Shown here: positions 7,157 to 16,033 of the stretch, piece by piece | How the letters are laid out: each line of letters starts with the position of its first letter | Numbering within the stretch: the first letter of the stretch is position 1 | Source: Acidobacteriota bacterium | GTDB lineage: Bacteria > Acidobacteriota > Holophagae > Acanthopleuribacterales > Acanthopleuribacteraceae | DNA length: 64,000 bases | Reading direction: 5' to 3' | Assembly (NCBI GenBank): GCA_002747255.1 | Contig: PDUC01000047.1 | Coordinates: 1-64,000, forward strand | Notes under the pieces: generated by a model | Told to the model about the DNA's origin: nothing | Databases searched by the model: none | What the model saw: the letters and a program-made list of their open reading frames with translations, nothing else | Position numbers and translations under genes: made by a program

Positions 7157-8977
7157 TTAGGATCGATTCCGGTGAACCCAGTCTGGAATGGCTTGGGGTT
7201 GTTGCCTCTTTTGGGTGTCCCTTTGTTTGCTTTGTTTTTTTATTTCAAAAGAATAGGCCTTACTGAGTTCCAGACACTCTTTTCTGTTGTGGCGATGCTC
7301 CTGATTGGTGTAGTAGTTCATTTCCATCGCTTCCCACTGATAGGGCTCACCGTTCATAAGGACTTGATTTTCCGCCATGGCCAGGGTCACATCCAGGAGT
7401 TCCATGTTTTTGGTGTCGCGAATGAGCGCGAGGAAACGGGCATGTCGATCTTTATCGGAAAACTGGAAGAAATGGCGCATGGTGTAGGCGATGTGGTACC
7501 AGGACGGTTTAAAGAGTAGTCCTTTTAATTCAAGGCGCTTTGCCATGATGAACATGATTTCAATGGCTTCTTTGGACATACCCAGACCCGGAACCTCCTG
7601 ACCGGGCAGTTTAGGTCGATCCGGTTTGAATTCTTCTCTTGGATTTCGGAGTGTAAACCAGTCAATAAAGAGCATGGGGCCGTGTTGGGAATCTGTTATT
7701 CTCAGAATGGCTTCAAACAGTGTTTGTTTCAGCCGTCCGGCACGGGCTTTAAGCCGCACCATGTCTCCGGTTGCCGTTTTCCTTATTTCAATTTTAAAAC
7801 GCGAATATCCCAGTCTCCTGAGATTGGCGAGGATTCCGTACTTGAAGAGAGCCAGCTCGATACCTTCAGTCGTGTAATAGTCGAGGAATCTCAGGTTGAC
7901 GGGCGCGGCAATGCCAAAGAATTCTTCCACATCCTGTTCTGTTAAAAGGGGTTCCACCTGGCCGTGTAGGTCTTTGACATCGATGGAGTGAAAAACCTGC
8001 CTGTAGTGATGTTTCAAGGGCCGGTCCGTTTTCGGAATCTTCATGGAGGAATTGAAAAGTACAGTAAGAACCGTTCCCGTGAGAACCCGCCATGAATCTT
8101 TGTGATATCCACCGCCCGGTACCCAAACCGATGCCTGTTTTTTCAGGTGTCTGGCCACCATGCGATCTCGGATCCTGGCTCCCTCCAGCGTTAAACCCAG
8201 TAAGCCGTGTCGATCGCCTTTAATGATATCACCCCCGGCGATGACGAAGGTTAAACGCGCTTGCGGAGCTCGTTTCAGCAGCAGAGCCAGGGCCTGGCTG
8301 TAGACTTGATCACTGCATCCTTCGGGTAAAACGGTTTCATCGACACCGGGTAATTCACCCCAATCGGAACCCGACAGGGAACCGATCCAGACCTTGGGAT
8401 CCTGGTACAGGCAATCGGCGGTACCATCTGGAGGGTGGGCGTCCAGATCCAGGATGTTGATGTGTTCGTGAAAACCCTGCGCCCTTAACTGGGCAATGGT
8501 TACCGCGATATCGTTAACCAGACAATAGCCGCCCGGTTTATCGATGTGTGCGTGGTGAAAACCTCCTAACAGATTAAAGGTGGGACCTTGAAAGTGCAAA
8601 GCCGCACGGGCGGCCTTCAGTGTGCCTTGGCATGCCAATCTCATGGTGTGTAGAATCTGGTCCACTGGAATTTCCCATTCTTGCACCGAAAAAGTGCGGG
8701 CTAAAGCCTTTGTGGAGGCCAGGCTGTCTAACATCTCCTGAGAGTGAACTTTTGCAAGCAGGTGGTAGGGTATTTTGGTGGGTGTTTTAATGTCGGTAGT
8801 TTTCAAAAAGCCCAGAGCAGTGGCTTCCCATACCACATAATCCGCTCTGCGGAGTTCCATTCCTGAAAAGGCACCAAGAGAAGGCACGGGCAGGCGGTAA
8901 TCCGGGTGATACCATATGGAAACGTGAGGGTTCCTTATTTCTCTGCCAATACGGTTGAACCATCGCTTGAATGCCAT
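7157..8977 (-). CDS. Histone deacetylase-like (AcuC/HDAC family) amidohydrolase with C-terminal extension
   Basis: 606 residues. Residues 1-300 are a zinc-dependent HDAC/AcuC/acetylpolyamine amidohydrolase domain, with the complete active site visible: His141-His142 in GGFHHA, zinc ligands Asp179 and His181 in DLDAHPPDGT, Asp250 in AGGD, and the transition-state Tyr291 in PGGGYH. The usual HHGDG following the metal ligands reads HPPDG here. Residues 300-606 form a second region not recognised; bacterial HDAC-like proteins are usually 300-390 residues. Likely function is removal of acyl groups from lysine or a small amine; the substrate is unknown. The start ATG follows GAGGT. It converges on xdhB, with 109 bp between them. 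Confidence 0.85.
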   Translation of the reverse strand: MAFKRWFNRIGREIRNPHVSIWYHPDYRLPVPSLGAFSGMELRRADYVVWEATALGFLKTTDIKTPTKIPYHLLAKVHSQEMLDSLASTKALARTFSVQEWEIPVDQILHTMRLACQGTLKAARAALHFQGPTFNLLGGFHHAHIDKPGGYCLVNDIAVTIAQLRAQGFHEHINILDLDAHPPDGTADCLYQDPKVWIGSLSGSDWGELPGVDETVLPEGCSDQVYSQALALLLKRAPQARLTFVIAGGDIIKGDRHGLLGLTLEGARIRDRMVARHLKKQASVWVPGGGYHKDSWRVLTGTVLTVLFNSSMKIPKTDRPLKHHYRQVFHSIDVKDLHGQVEPLLTEQDVEEFFGIAAPVNLRFLDYYTTEGIELALFKYGILANLRRLGYSRFKIEIRKTATGDMVRLKARAGRLKQTLFEAILRITDSQHGPMLFIDWFTLRNPREEFKPDRPKLPGQEVPGLGMSKEAIEIMFIMAKRLELKGLLFKPSWYHIAYTMRHFFQFSDKDRHARFLALIRDTKNMELLDVTLAMAENQVLMNGEPYQWEAMEMNYYTNQEHRHNRKECLELSKAYSFEIKKQSKQRDTQKRQQPQAIPDWVHRNRS

Positions 8978-9382
8978 CGATACCTCATTTAACGGGTGTT
9001 ACGCCACAACTCAGTTCCCGTATTATTTCATACTACCGGATAGCTGTCTCTCTTGAATGTGGTTTTCTTTCATCACAGGGAGGGCTGTTCGGTTCGGCTC
9101 ATCCCGAAAGTGCAGGTGCCCCTTATACAGCTATTCGAGTCTTTGCCTTGTTTCTGTTTCAACAAAAAACCTGTTGTGTTTCAGCACGCTTGCGGTTTTT
9201 GGTAAGTTTAAATTAAACAGGTTTTTAGCCGCTTTTCTCGCGGTGGGCGGCGTTTGTCGAGTTTGGTCTGTTAGGTCAAGGTTGATATTTGAGAACAGTT
9301 ATCCAGAAATTAACTCTGGTCTTTCCTCGTATTTTTTAATACAGTAATCCACTCTGCAGTGTGTTTGAAACAGGACACAGTT
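8978..9382. other. Divergent intergenic region with an inverted repeat
   Basis: 405 bp between the HDAC-like gene and the transporter start. An 11-bp exact inverted repeat, AAAAACCTGTT (9165-9175) and AACAGGTTTTT (9216-9226), is separated by 40 bp. It could be a weak hairpin or a chance match. No ORF or RNA gene was recognised; promoters for both flanking genes are expected here. Confidence 0.4.
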
Positions 9383-11734
9383 ATGAGAGAGACAGCACAA
9401 ATACCGTTAGTCAGGATGCCAATGCAGATGATCAATGGAATGAAAGACAGACTATCCAACATCGTTTCTCGTATGACTCCCGGAAAAGGAGGGCGTTCTA
9501 AAAAAACTATAAAGCCCAAGAATACAGGCAAGCTGGGAGCCTTTCTCGGTGTTTACACGCCTACCGTATTGACCATTATGGGCGTTATCATGTACTTGCG
9601 TTTTGGTTGGGTTCTCGGCGAGGTGGGCCTGTTCAAAACGCTGATTATTGTGCTTTTGGCCAATAGCATTACTTTTATAACGGCTCTCTGTGTTTCGGCT
9701 ATATCCACCAATACCAAAGTGGGTGTTGGCGGAGCTTATTTCATTATTTCCCGCAGTTTGGGTCTCGATATTGGCGGTGCTATCGGGGTTCCTCTTTTTC
9801 TGTCTCAGGCCCTTTCGGTGACACTCTATTCGTTTGGTCTGGCTGAATCGCTGTGCTTCCTGTGGCCTGGAATCCCCGTTCAGACGGCCGCTTTTGTCAT
9901 TACCATACTCGTTGGAGTTCTTTCGTTCAAGGGCGCGTCTTTTGCTCTTAAAACACAGCTGCCTGTGATGGTTCTCATCGCTGTCTCGCTTATTGTCATG
10001 ATGTCTGGTGCGGTGCTGTCAGGTGACGTAACACCTGTCAATAGCGAAGCAGCACACGAGTCAGCTAACTTCTGGATTGTCTTTGCCATTTTCTTTCCCG
10101 CTGTTACCGGTATCATGGCGGGTTTAGGCTTGTCAGGGGATTTGAAGGAACCTCGAAGCGATATTCCGAAAGGCACACTTTGGGCGACAATTACAGGCCT
10201 TGTTGTTTATTTGACCATTCCGTTTTTCTTGTATGTGGGTGCAACTCGTGAGCAGCTGTTAAACGATCCCATGGTTTGGTCTCGCATTGCCTTTCTTGGA
10301 CCCATTTTAGTTTTACCGGGTTTGTGGGGCGCTATTTTTTCTTCCGCAGTGGGTTCCATGCTGGGTGCACCGAGAACACTGCAGGCACTGTCTTTTGATC
10401 GTCTGGCTCCATCTTTTCTGGCAAAAACCGGAGGAAAAAACAAGGAACCCGTCATCGGAATGGTGGCTACCCTTGCTATCGCTCTGGGCGCGGTTTTTTT
10501 AGGGGAACTCAATGCGGTAGCGGAAGTGGTCACCATGTTCTTCCTGACGGTTTACGGGATGATCAATCTGGTTGCCGCCCTCGAAAGTCTGTCAGAAAAC
10601 CCCTCGTGGCGGCCACGAATTCGGGTCCCGTGGTATGTGAGCCTGGCTGGAGCCTTTGGTTGTCTCATGGTGATGATTCTTATCAATCTGCCTGCAACTC
10701 TGGCAGCTATTGTGATAGAGCTGGGCATTTATTTGTGGTTCAAGAAGCAGGGTAAAAAGGGACGTTGGGGCAATCTTTGGCGAGACATTCACGAAGCCAT
10801 TATCCATCACAGCTTGCATGCGCTTGAGAAACACCCCATGTCTGCCCGCAATTGGCGGCCGCACATTCTCACCTTTACCGGCAGTATCGATGAAAGGCTG
10901 GATTTAATAAGGTTTGCGGCCTGGTTCAGTAAAAAGAGAGGGCTCGTTACGGTTTGCGAATTGAAAGAGGGAGAGCTGCTGGATCTGGACTTCGATATGG
11001 ATTCAAGACGGCGATATCTCGATCGGGCTCTGTTTGAAGCGGGCATTGACGCTTTTGGTGAAATCGATATGGTTCATTCCATCGAATCGGGTATGATTGC
11101 TGTCAGTCAAGCCAACGGTATCGGGAATTTTGCCAGCAACATGGTCATGATTGGATGGACAGACAGTCAAGAGCGCTTGGCCATCTTTTTACGAGTGGGA
11201 CGTGCTCTGGAAAAGATAAAAAAGTCACTGTTAATCGGGAACATTAAATATCTGAATGAAACCAAGTACGATAGGGATAAGGAAATCCACTTATGGTGGG
11301 GCGGACTTCAGCGAAACGGCGATTTAATTTTGCTGCTTGCTTATCTTTTGACGTGTAACAGTGAATGGCACAATGCCAGGATACGAATCATGAGCATTGC
11401 CTCCAGTGCACTCATGCAGAAAAAAACAGAAAAATTCCTCAATCAGCTCATTCCCGAAATACGAATACAGGCTGAAGTCAATGTCATGCTCAAGCAGCCT
11501 GACACCAGCATCAATGAAATGATTCGAGATACGAGTGGTAAGGCAGATATCGTGCTCTTGGGGTTGGCTATTCCCGAACCGGGGGAAGAAGAGGCCTATG
11601 CCAGGAAACTCACCGAACTGGTCTCAGGACTCGATAATTTCTTCCTGGTGCGGAATGGCAGTGTTTTTATCGGTGATCTGATATTACCGGAAGAGCATGT
11701 TCAAGGCGAAGAGGAAAAAGAAGAAGAGAGTTGA
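9383..11734 (+). CDS. SLC12-like cation-chloride cotransporter / APC-superfamily permease
   Basis: 783 residues from this ATG; a GTG 24 bases upstream (9359) would add eight. CAGGA at 9371-9375 favours the ATG. After a basic N-terminus of about 50 residues comes GVYTPTVLTIMGVIMYLRFGWV-like sequence, the first transmembrane helix signature of the SLC12 (KCC/NKCC) family, then about 12 membrane segments to residue 460, with the GLSGDLKEPRSDIPKGT and SAVGSMLGAPRTLQALS motifs conserved in that family. The C-terminal 300 residues are a soluble domain like the regulatory domain of SLC12 proteins. Probable role: electroneutral cation/chloride or amino acid transport across the inner membrane; the substrate is not determined. 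It stands alone and converges on the next gene through a shared terminator. Confidence 0.85.
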   Translation: MRETAQIPLVRMPMQMINGMKDRLSNIVSRMTPGKGGRSKKTIKPKNTGKLGAFLGVYTPTVLTIMGVIMYLRFGWVLGEVGLFKTLIIVLLANSITFITALCVSAISTNTKVGVGGAYFIISRSLGLDIGGAIGVPLFLSQALSVTLYSFGLAESLCFLWPGIPVQTAAFVITILVGVLSFKGASFALKTQLPVMVLIAVSLIVMMSGAVLSGDVTPVNSEAAHESANFWIVFAIFFPAVTGIMAGLGLSGDLKEPRSDIPKGTLWATITGLVVYLTIPFFLYVGATREQLLNDPMVWSRIAFLGPILVLPGLWGAIFSSAVGSMLGAPRTLQALSFDRLAPSFLAKTGGKNKEPVIGMVATLAIALGAVFLGELNAVAEVVTMFFLTVYGMINLVAALESLSENPSWRPRIRVPWYVSLAGAFGCLMVMILINLPATLAAIVIELGIYLWFKKQGKKGRWGNLWRDIHEAIIHHSLHALEKHPMSARNWRPHILTFTGSIDERLDLIRFAAWFSKKRGLVTVCELKEGELLDLDFDMDSRRRYLDRALFEAGIDAFGEIDMVHSIESGMIAVSQANGIGNFASNMVMIGWTDSQERLAIFLRVGRALEKIKKSLLIGNIKYLNETKYDRDKEIHLWWGGLQRNGDLILLLAYLLTCNSEWHNARIRIMSIASSALMQKKTEKFLNQLIPEIRIQAEVNVMLKQPDTSINEMIRDTSGKADIVLLGLAIPEPGEEEAYARKLTELVSGLDNFFLVRNGSVFIGDLILPEEHVQGEEEKEEES

Positions 11735-11783
11735 GCCTTTTGGGGCGTTTTTCAGATCCATTCTCCTTTCTTTACCTGAACAC

Positions 11784-11823
11784 AAAAAGGGCCCACCGGG
11801 AAAAACCCGGTGAGCCCTTTTTT
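11784..11823. terminator. Bidirectional intrinsic terminator
   Basis: A 17-bp stem with one mismatch (11784-11800 against 11806-11822), AAAAA loop, A-run on the left and T-run on the right. It lies between the convergent transporter and cDPGS-family genes and should end both transcripts. Confidence 0.9.
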
Positions 11824-11843
11824 ATTGATTGTTAATGTTCTTG

Positions 11844-13205
11844 TCAAGCGCTGGTATGACTTAAACTATTTATCTTTAAACCTTTGCGGATGGCCTCGAC
11901 CAGTGCTTTCGTGTCGTGTTCCGCCAGATCGTACTGAACTCGAGTGCTGGGCTGATCGATTTCGATAACGCGTCTGAGATCGATAGGGGTACCGATAACA
12001 ACGGCATCTACATCTGCTTTCGCGATGGTTTCTTTCAGGTCTTCAAGCTGTTGTCCGAAATAGCCAAGCGCCGGAACAACTTTGCCCAGTTGCGGATACT
12101 TTTTATAGGCCTCTGCAATGCTACCCACTGCAAAAGGTCTGGGATCGACAATTTCAGCCGCGCCAAGACGTTCACATGCCACATAACCGGCACCGATGTT
12201 CATCTCACCGTGTGTTAAAGTGGGACCGTCTTCTACAACCAGGACGCGCTTGCCTCTAACCAGGTTTTCATCGTCTACTGAAACAGGAGAGTCCGCCTTG
12301 ATGATAACGGCTTCGGGATTTCTGGACTTGATGTTCTTGATAACAAGATCGATGTCTTCCTGCTTGGCGGAATCGCACTTATTGATAATGATCACATCAG
12401 CCATGGTCAGGTTGGATTCCCCTGCCCAATAAAGCAGTTCGTGACCGGGACGCAGTGGATCCGCGATGGTGATGGTTAGGTCGGACTTGTAGAAGCTGGG
12501 GTCGTTGTTGCCGCCGTCCCAAAGCACTACATCGGCTTCTTTTTGTGCCTGATCCAGGATGGCACCATAGTCAACACCGGCATAGATGACGTTACCGGCC
12601 TGGATATGAGGCTCGTATTCTTCCATTTCTTCAATGGTGCACTTGTGCTTTTTCAGGTCGTCCAGTTCAGCGTAACGCTGTACCGCCTGTTTGGCCAGAT
12701 CACCGTAAGGCATGGGGTGACGAATACTGACTACCTTTTCTACACCCAGTTCATTTTTGAGAATGTCCACAACGCGTCGTGTTGTTTGGCTCTTTCCACA
12801 TCCGGTTCTGACAGCAAGGATGCTGACCAAAGGCTTTTTGCAGGGAATGTGTCCGCGAACAGGCGATAGAATTTTGAAATCGGCTCCAGAGCTGACAACT
12901 CGGTTCCCAATGTGCATCAAGTCTACATAGTGAATGTCGGAATAACTGAAAACACAGGTGTCTACTTGATAGGCTTTGATCATTTTTTCCAGATCTTCCA
13001 TGGGGCCGATGGGAATGCCTGCGGGGTAGAGAGGACCGGAAAGCTCTGCTGGATACTCGCGGTCATTTATTTCCGGAATTTGAGTAGCGGTAAAAGCTAC
13101 TACTTCATAACGATCGTCTTCTCTGTAAACGGTGTTAAAATTGTGGAAGTCGCGTCCCGCTGCTCCGATAATAAGGACACGTTCTCTTTTTCTTTTTTCA
13201 GTCAA
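11844..13205 (-). CDS. Cyclic 2,3-diphosphoglycerate synthetase-family GTPase
   Basis: 453 residues, close to the usual length of the family named for the archaeal enzyme that makes cyclic 2,3-diphosphoglycerate from 2,3-bisphosphoglycerate with ATP. N-terminal Rossmann-like region (VLIIGAAGRDFHNFN), P-loop at 132-139 ending GCGKS, then WDGGNNDPSF, ADPLRPGHE, NKCDSA and DGPTLTHGEM, all family hallmarks. In bacteria these proteins are widespread but their product is mostly unproven, so the name is a family label. The start is TTG at 13205, supported by GGGAGG five to six bases upstream on the coding strand. Monocistronic; ends at the terminator at 11784-11823. Confidence 0.85.
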   Translation of the reverse strand: MTEKRKRERVLIIGAAGRDFHNFNTVYREDDRYEVVAFTATQIPEINDREYPAELSGPLYPAGIPIGPMEDLEKMIKAYQVDTCVFSYSDIHYVDLMHIGNRVVSSGADFKILSPVRGHIPCKKPLVSILAVRTGCGKSQTTRRVVDILKNELGVEKVVSIRHPMPYGDLAKQAVQRYAELDDLKKHKCTIEEMEEYEPHIQAGNVIYAGVDYGAILDQAQKEADVVLWDGGNNDPSFYKSDLTITIADPLRPGHELLYWAGESNLTMADVIIINKCDSAKQEDIDLVIKNIKSRNPEAVIIKADSPVSVDDENLVRGKRVLVVEDGPTLTHGEMNIGAGYVACERLGAAEIVDPRPFAVGSIAEAYKKYPQLGKVVPALGYFGQQLEDLKETIAKADVDAVVIGTPIDLRRVIEIDQPSTRVQYDLAEHDTKALVEAIRKGLKINSLSHTSA

Positions 13206-13658
13206 GGGTTCCTCCCGTGTAGGTGTTGTTGATCGTTTGAGGTTGTTTTGTATTGATAAAAACCCGATCAGACGGAAGCGATGTCTGTAGGAAGCTAATC
13301 AGGGAATGATAACAACTCGTTTGCATTCAGCCTGCAATCATCTTATTCGATATGTATTGATCCATTACTTCCCGGTTATTTCAATCAAAACAACATGCGG
13401 GCGATCAGCTGCAGCATTTTTTGGCCGCAGCCAGCCGTGCATGTATCATACCACGAATTCACTGATTTTTCTTGCAATCTCGACTGTTTTACCTATTCGT
13501 TAATGTTTGTCTCATTCGACAACTCAATGCGTTTGCCAACATACCGAATTGAGGTTCGTTGACTCCTGGAAATGTTTGTCTGTTTTCAGCGGGAACTCGA
13601 TTGGTTTGCCCGCTCTTTTTGAGAGCAGGCTGCCAGTCAACCTGCTCTCAACAGTCTC
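13206..13658. other. Intergenic region with two hairpins
   Basis: 453 bp upstream of the cDPGS-family gene and downstream of the DUF2892 gene. Two stem-loops lie near its right end. AGCGGG (13588-13593) pairs with CCCGCT (13609-13614) and is followed by T5 on the plus strand. GAGAGCAGG (13621-13629) pairs perfectly with CCTGCTCTC (13641-13649), 9 nt past the DUF2892 stop, and probably marks that transcript's 3' end although no T-run follows it on the minus strand. No ORF recognised. Confidence 0.45.
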
Positions 13659-13844
13659 TTACTTGAGTCCCATTTTCTTGAAAATGGTAATGGCGGGACA
13701 CCACTTGGTGAATCCGCTCTGTATTAAATTGACCGCGATAAACACAGTCAACCAAACAAAGTAGGGGTGAACATATTTTGTCAAAACCAGACTGATAAGA
13801 ATCATCACTCCGGCCAAGACTCTTAACGCTTCATTGAGACCCAT
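13659..13844 (-). CDS. DUF2892 small inner-membrane protein
   Basis: 61 residues with two hydrophobic helices (about 8-25 and 29-46) and the family signature NLIQSGFTKWCPAITIFKKMG at the C-terminus, as in the membrane part of YgaP and in stand-alone DUF2892 proteins. In YgaP this segment anchors a rhodanese; here there is no rhodanese domain and none adjacent. The Cys of the WCP motif is present. Strong ribosome binding site GGAGG just before the ATG. Role unknown; probably sulfur- or membrane-associated by family analogy. Confidence 0.85.
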   Translation of the reverse strand: MGLNEALRVLAGVMILISLVLTKYVHPYFVWLTVFIAVNLIQSGFTKWCPAITIFKKMGLK

Positions 13845-14110
13845 TTTTTACCTCCAAAATACAGCAATGCTGCTATTATAACCCGTGTATAACTAAATAA
13901 TCAATCGGTTGTTTTGTTTGAAGTAAGAATCGTACTGTTTAATGAGAATGGAGCGATATGTCTTCAGGTTGATTGGGGATCTCATGCTTTGCATTGTTTT
14001 GCCGATACAACTTGTTGGTGTTTGTTCTGAAAGACACGCCTGTTTTGCAGAGTCGATTTATCGTGCTGCGCTAAACTGCGATTGAAACCAACATAAGGCT
14101 GTTTGTCAAA

Positions 14111-14404
14111 ATGAGATGTTGTACCAAGAAGAAGCGTTTTGGTTTTTTTGATGCCGTCAAGGCTCGTGTGACCGGGAAGGTCAACAGCGTTACGTCATAT
14201 GAGCGAATCGAGCGAATCAAGATGTGCAGGCGTTGCGATAAACTCATACGAGTGATGGCGATTTGTTCTAGCTGTGGCTGTTTTATCTACGAAAAATCCC
14301 GTTATAAAGAGTCGGAATGCCCCGAATCAAGATGGAAGGACATAGTGGATTTGAGGACGGAGCCTTGTGAAGTTCGCCATGAAGCACCGCCGTTCGACTC
14401 ATAA
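14111..14404 (+). CDS. Small zinc-ribbon protein
   Basis: 97 residues. After a basic N-terminus it has two CxxC knuckles in the middle (MCRRCDK and CSSCGCF), then ECPESRW. This is the CxxC...CxxC...CPxxxW pattern of small zinc-ribbon proteins found in phages and bacteria, which I recall as similar to DUF6171. It probably binds one zinc ion; function unknown. The ribosome binding site is weak and the gene stands alone, 123 bp upstream of the HhH/PPK2 operon on the same strand. Confidence 0.65.
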   Translation: MRCCTKKKRFGFFDAVKARVTGKVNSVTSYERIERIKMCRRCDKLIRVMAICSSCGCFIYEKSRYKESECPESRWKDIVDLRTEPCEVRHEAPPFDS

Positions 14405-14527
14405 CAATGACCCATATTGACGGTTCTGTCGTTAAACCCCAACAAAATACGGCCAATGTGAGGGCTTTGTTTGGCAAATGCCTGCTTTCATGCGATAATC
14501 TCAGATATTTTTTGTTAGGAGAAGTAT

Positions 14528-15160
14528 ATGTCTGACAACGTATTGACAAAAGTGTCTGGAATTGGGGTTGCTCGCGCGGTTCTGTTGAACCAAAAAGGAA
14601 TACAAACCCTTGAAGATCTGGCTGAGATTTCATTGGAAGATTTGGCGGCAGTCAAGACCATCGGAAAGGTCAACGCTCAGAAGATCAAAGCGGCTGTTGA
14701 AAGAATGATTGATAAAACAGAGACCTCATCCTTGCCCTTTCAAAATGAAGAAGACAAGGTTGAGCCTGAAGATGAAAAAACCATTCTGGATGAAATGGTT
14801 CAGCTGATTGACCCAAAATCATTTAAACTGTTGGCGAGAGCCAGAGCCAGTTTAGAGGATGTCCAGACCTCTGTTGAGGAAGGTCTTGAGGCCTTCAAGC
14901 CTCTGGGCAAAAAGCATTGGTTGAAGCACTACATCGATTACAAAACCAAGGCAAAGAAGCTCAACAAGAGAATCAAAGCGGTCAAGGAAAGACTGGAGGA
15001 TATGTCTAAAAAAGAGAAAAAAGCCATTGCCAAAGCAGCTGTTCATTTTGAAAGATCGTTAAGAGAGCTTTTTGCAGAAATGAAAAAGAAGCGTTTTAAA
15101 AAAGTGAATCGGGAAATGGAAGAATTTCGTATAATACTGAAGTCTTTTATTGAAGATTGA
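14528..15160 (+). CDS. Helix-hairpin-helix protein with basic helical C-terminus
   Basis: 210 residues. Residues 1-60 are a tandem helix-hairpin-helix (SGIGVARAVLL and KTIGKVNAQKI), the non-specific DNA-binding fold of Rad51 N-termini and RuvA. Residues 65-95 are acidic. Residues 100-210 are a long Lys/Arg-rich helical region, probably coiled coil (KKLNKRIKAVKERL and MKKKRFKKVNREM). Clear AGGAG before the ATG. It is followed after 23 bp by two PPK2 genes and sixA, so it is the first gene of that operon. The basic tail could bind nucleic acid or polyphosphate; the operon hints at the latter, but this is inference. Confidence 0.7.
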   Translation: MSDNVLTKVSGIGVARAVLLNQKGIQTLEDLAEISLEDLAAVKTIGKVNAQKIKAAVERMIDKTETSSLPFQNEEDKVEPEDEKTILDEMVQLIDPKSFKLLARARASLEDVQTSVEEGLEAFKPLGKKHWLKHYIDYKTKAKKLNKRIKAVKERLEDMSKKEKKAIAKAAVHFERSLRELFAEMKKKRFKKVNREMEEFRIILKSFIED

Positions 15161-15183
15161 AAACATACAGCGAGGAGTAGACA

Positions 15184-16017
15184 ATGAGTACGAACCACTC
15201 AAAAGAACAAGATAAAATCACCAAGGTTGCGCTAAAAAAATATCATGAATCCTTGAGGCTCAAGCCGTATCAGGCTGAATTGATTAAATTGCAGCAGTAC
15301 CTTGAAGAGACAGGAAGAAAGATGATTATCCTTTTCGATGGTCGGGATGCTTCAGGTAAAGGTGGAACCATCAGACGGGTAACGCGATACATGAACGAGA
15401 AGCACTACCGCATTGTAGCACTGGGTAAGCCCAATGAAGACCAGCGAACAGAGCTTCATTTAAAACGCTATATTGAGCAGTTCCCTCATGCCGGTGAAAT
15501 CATACTCTTTGATCGAAGCTGGTACAACAGGGCTATGGTCGAACCCGTCATGGGTTTCTGTACGCAGCAGCAGTACAAACAATTTATGGATACAGTTGTG
15601 CAGTACGAAGAGAGTTTTGTTGCCGACGGTAAGACCACACTCATTAAACTCTACTTCTCTGTTGGCAAGGAAGAACAACAGAAAAGGTTTGACAGACGAA
15701 AACACGACCCCCTCAGACAATGGAAATTGAGCGAGGTGGATTTACAGGCACAAGAACTCTGGGACGAATTTACAGATGCCAAGTACAAGCTCTTGAAAAA
15801 AACCCACACACCCAAGACTCCCTGGATTATCATCCGATCCGACGACAAGAACCGGGCTCGTCTTGAAACCATCAAAGTTATATTGAATTCGATTCGATAC
15901 AAAGGCAGGGACAAGAGCCTGGACTTTAAAACAGCTGATGATATCGTGATCGATGGTGCCAGAGAATTAGCCATTATGAAAAAACAGAAAAAGACGCATG
16001 GAAATATTTTGCAATAG
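15184..16017 (+). CDS. ppk2: Polyphosphate kinase 2 family protein (first copy)
   Basis: 277 residues, the length of one-domain PPK2 enzymes, which move phosphate between polyphosphate and nucleoside mono- or diphosphates. Walker A GRDASGKGG at 53-61, Walker B ILFDRSWYNR at 107-116, then EPVMGFC and the lid-region arginines RFDRR. The sequence style is that of class I (ADP/GDP phosphorylating); class cannot be fixed from motifs alone. GAGGAG lies before the ATG. It is followed by a second, diverged paralogue after 16 bp, and then by sixA. Confidence 0.92.
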   Translation: MSTNHSKEQDKITKVALKKYHESLRLKPYQAELIKLQQYLEETGRKMIILFDGRDASGKGGTIRRVTRYMNEKHYRIVALGKPNEDQRTELHLKRYIEQFPHAGEIILFDRSWYNRAMVEPVMGFCTQQQYKQFMDTVVQYEESFVADGKTTLIKLYFSVGKEEQQKRFDRRKHDPLRQWKLSEVDLQAQELWDEFTDAKYKLLKKTHTPKTPWIIIRSDDKNRARLETIKVILNSIRYKGRDKSLDFKTADDIVIDGARELAIMKKQKKTHGNILQ

Positions 16018-16033
16018 TGAGGCGGGAGGATTT

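Noticed and set aside
7088-7519. Rightward open frame between xdhB and the HDAC-like gene
   Set aside because: Most of it is antisense to the HDAC-like C-terminal region, with no ribosome binding site and no family match.
9165-9226. 11-bp inverted repeat as a transcription terminator
   Set aside because: The 40-bp spacer makes a poor hairpin and there is no gene end just upstream.
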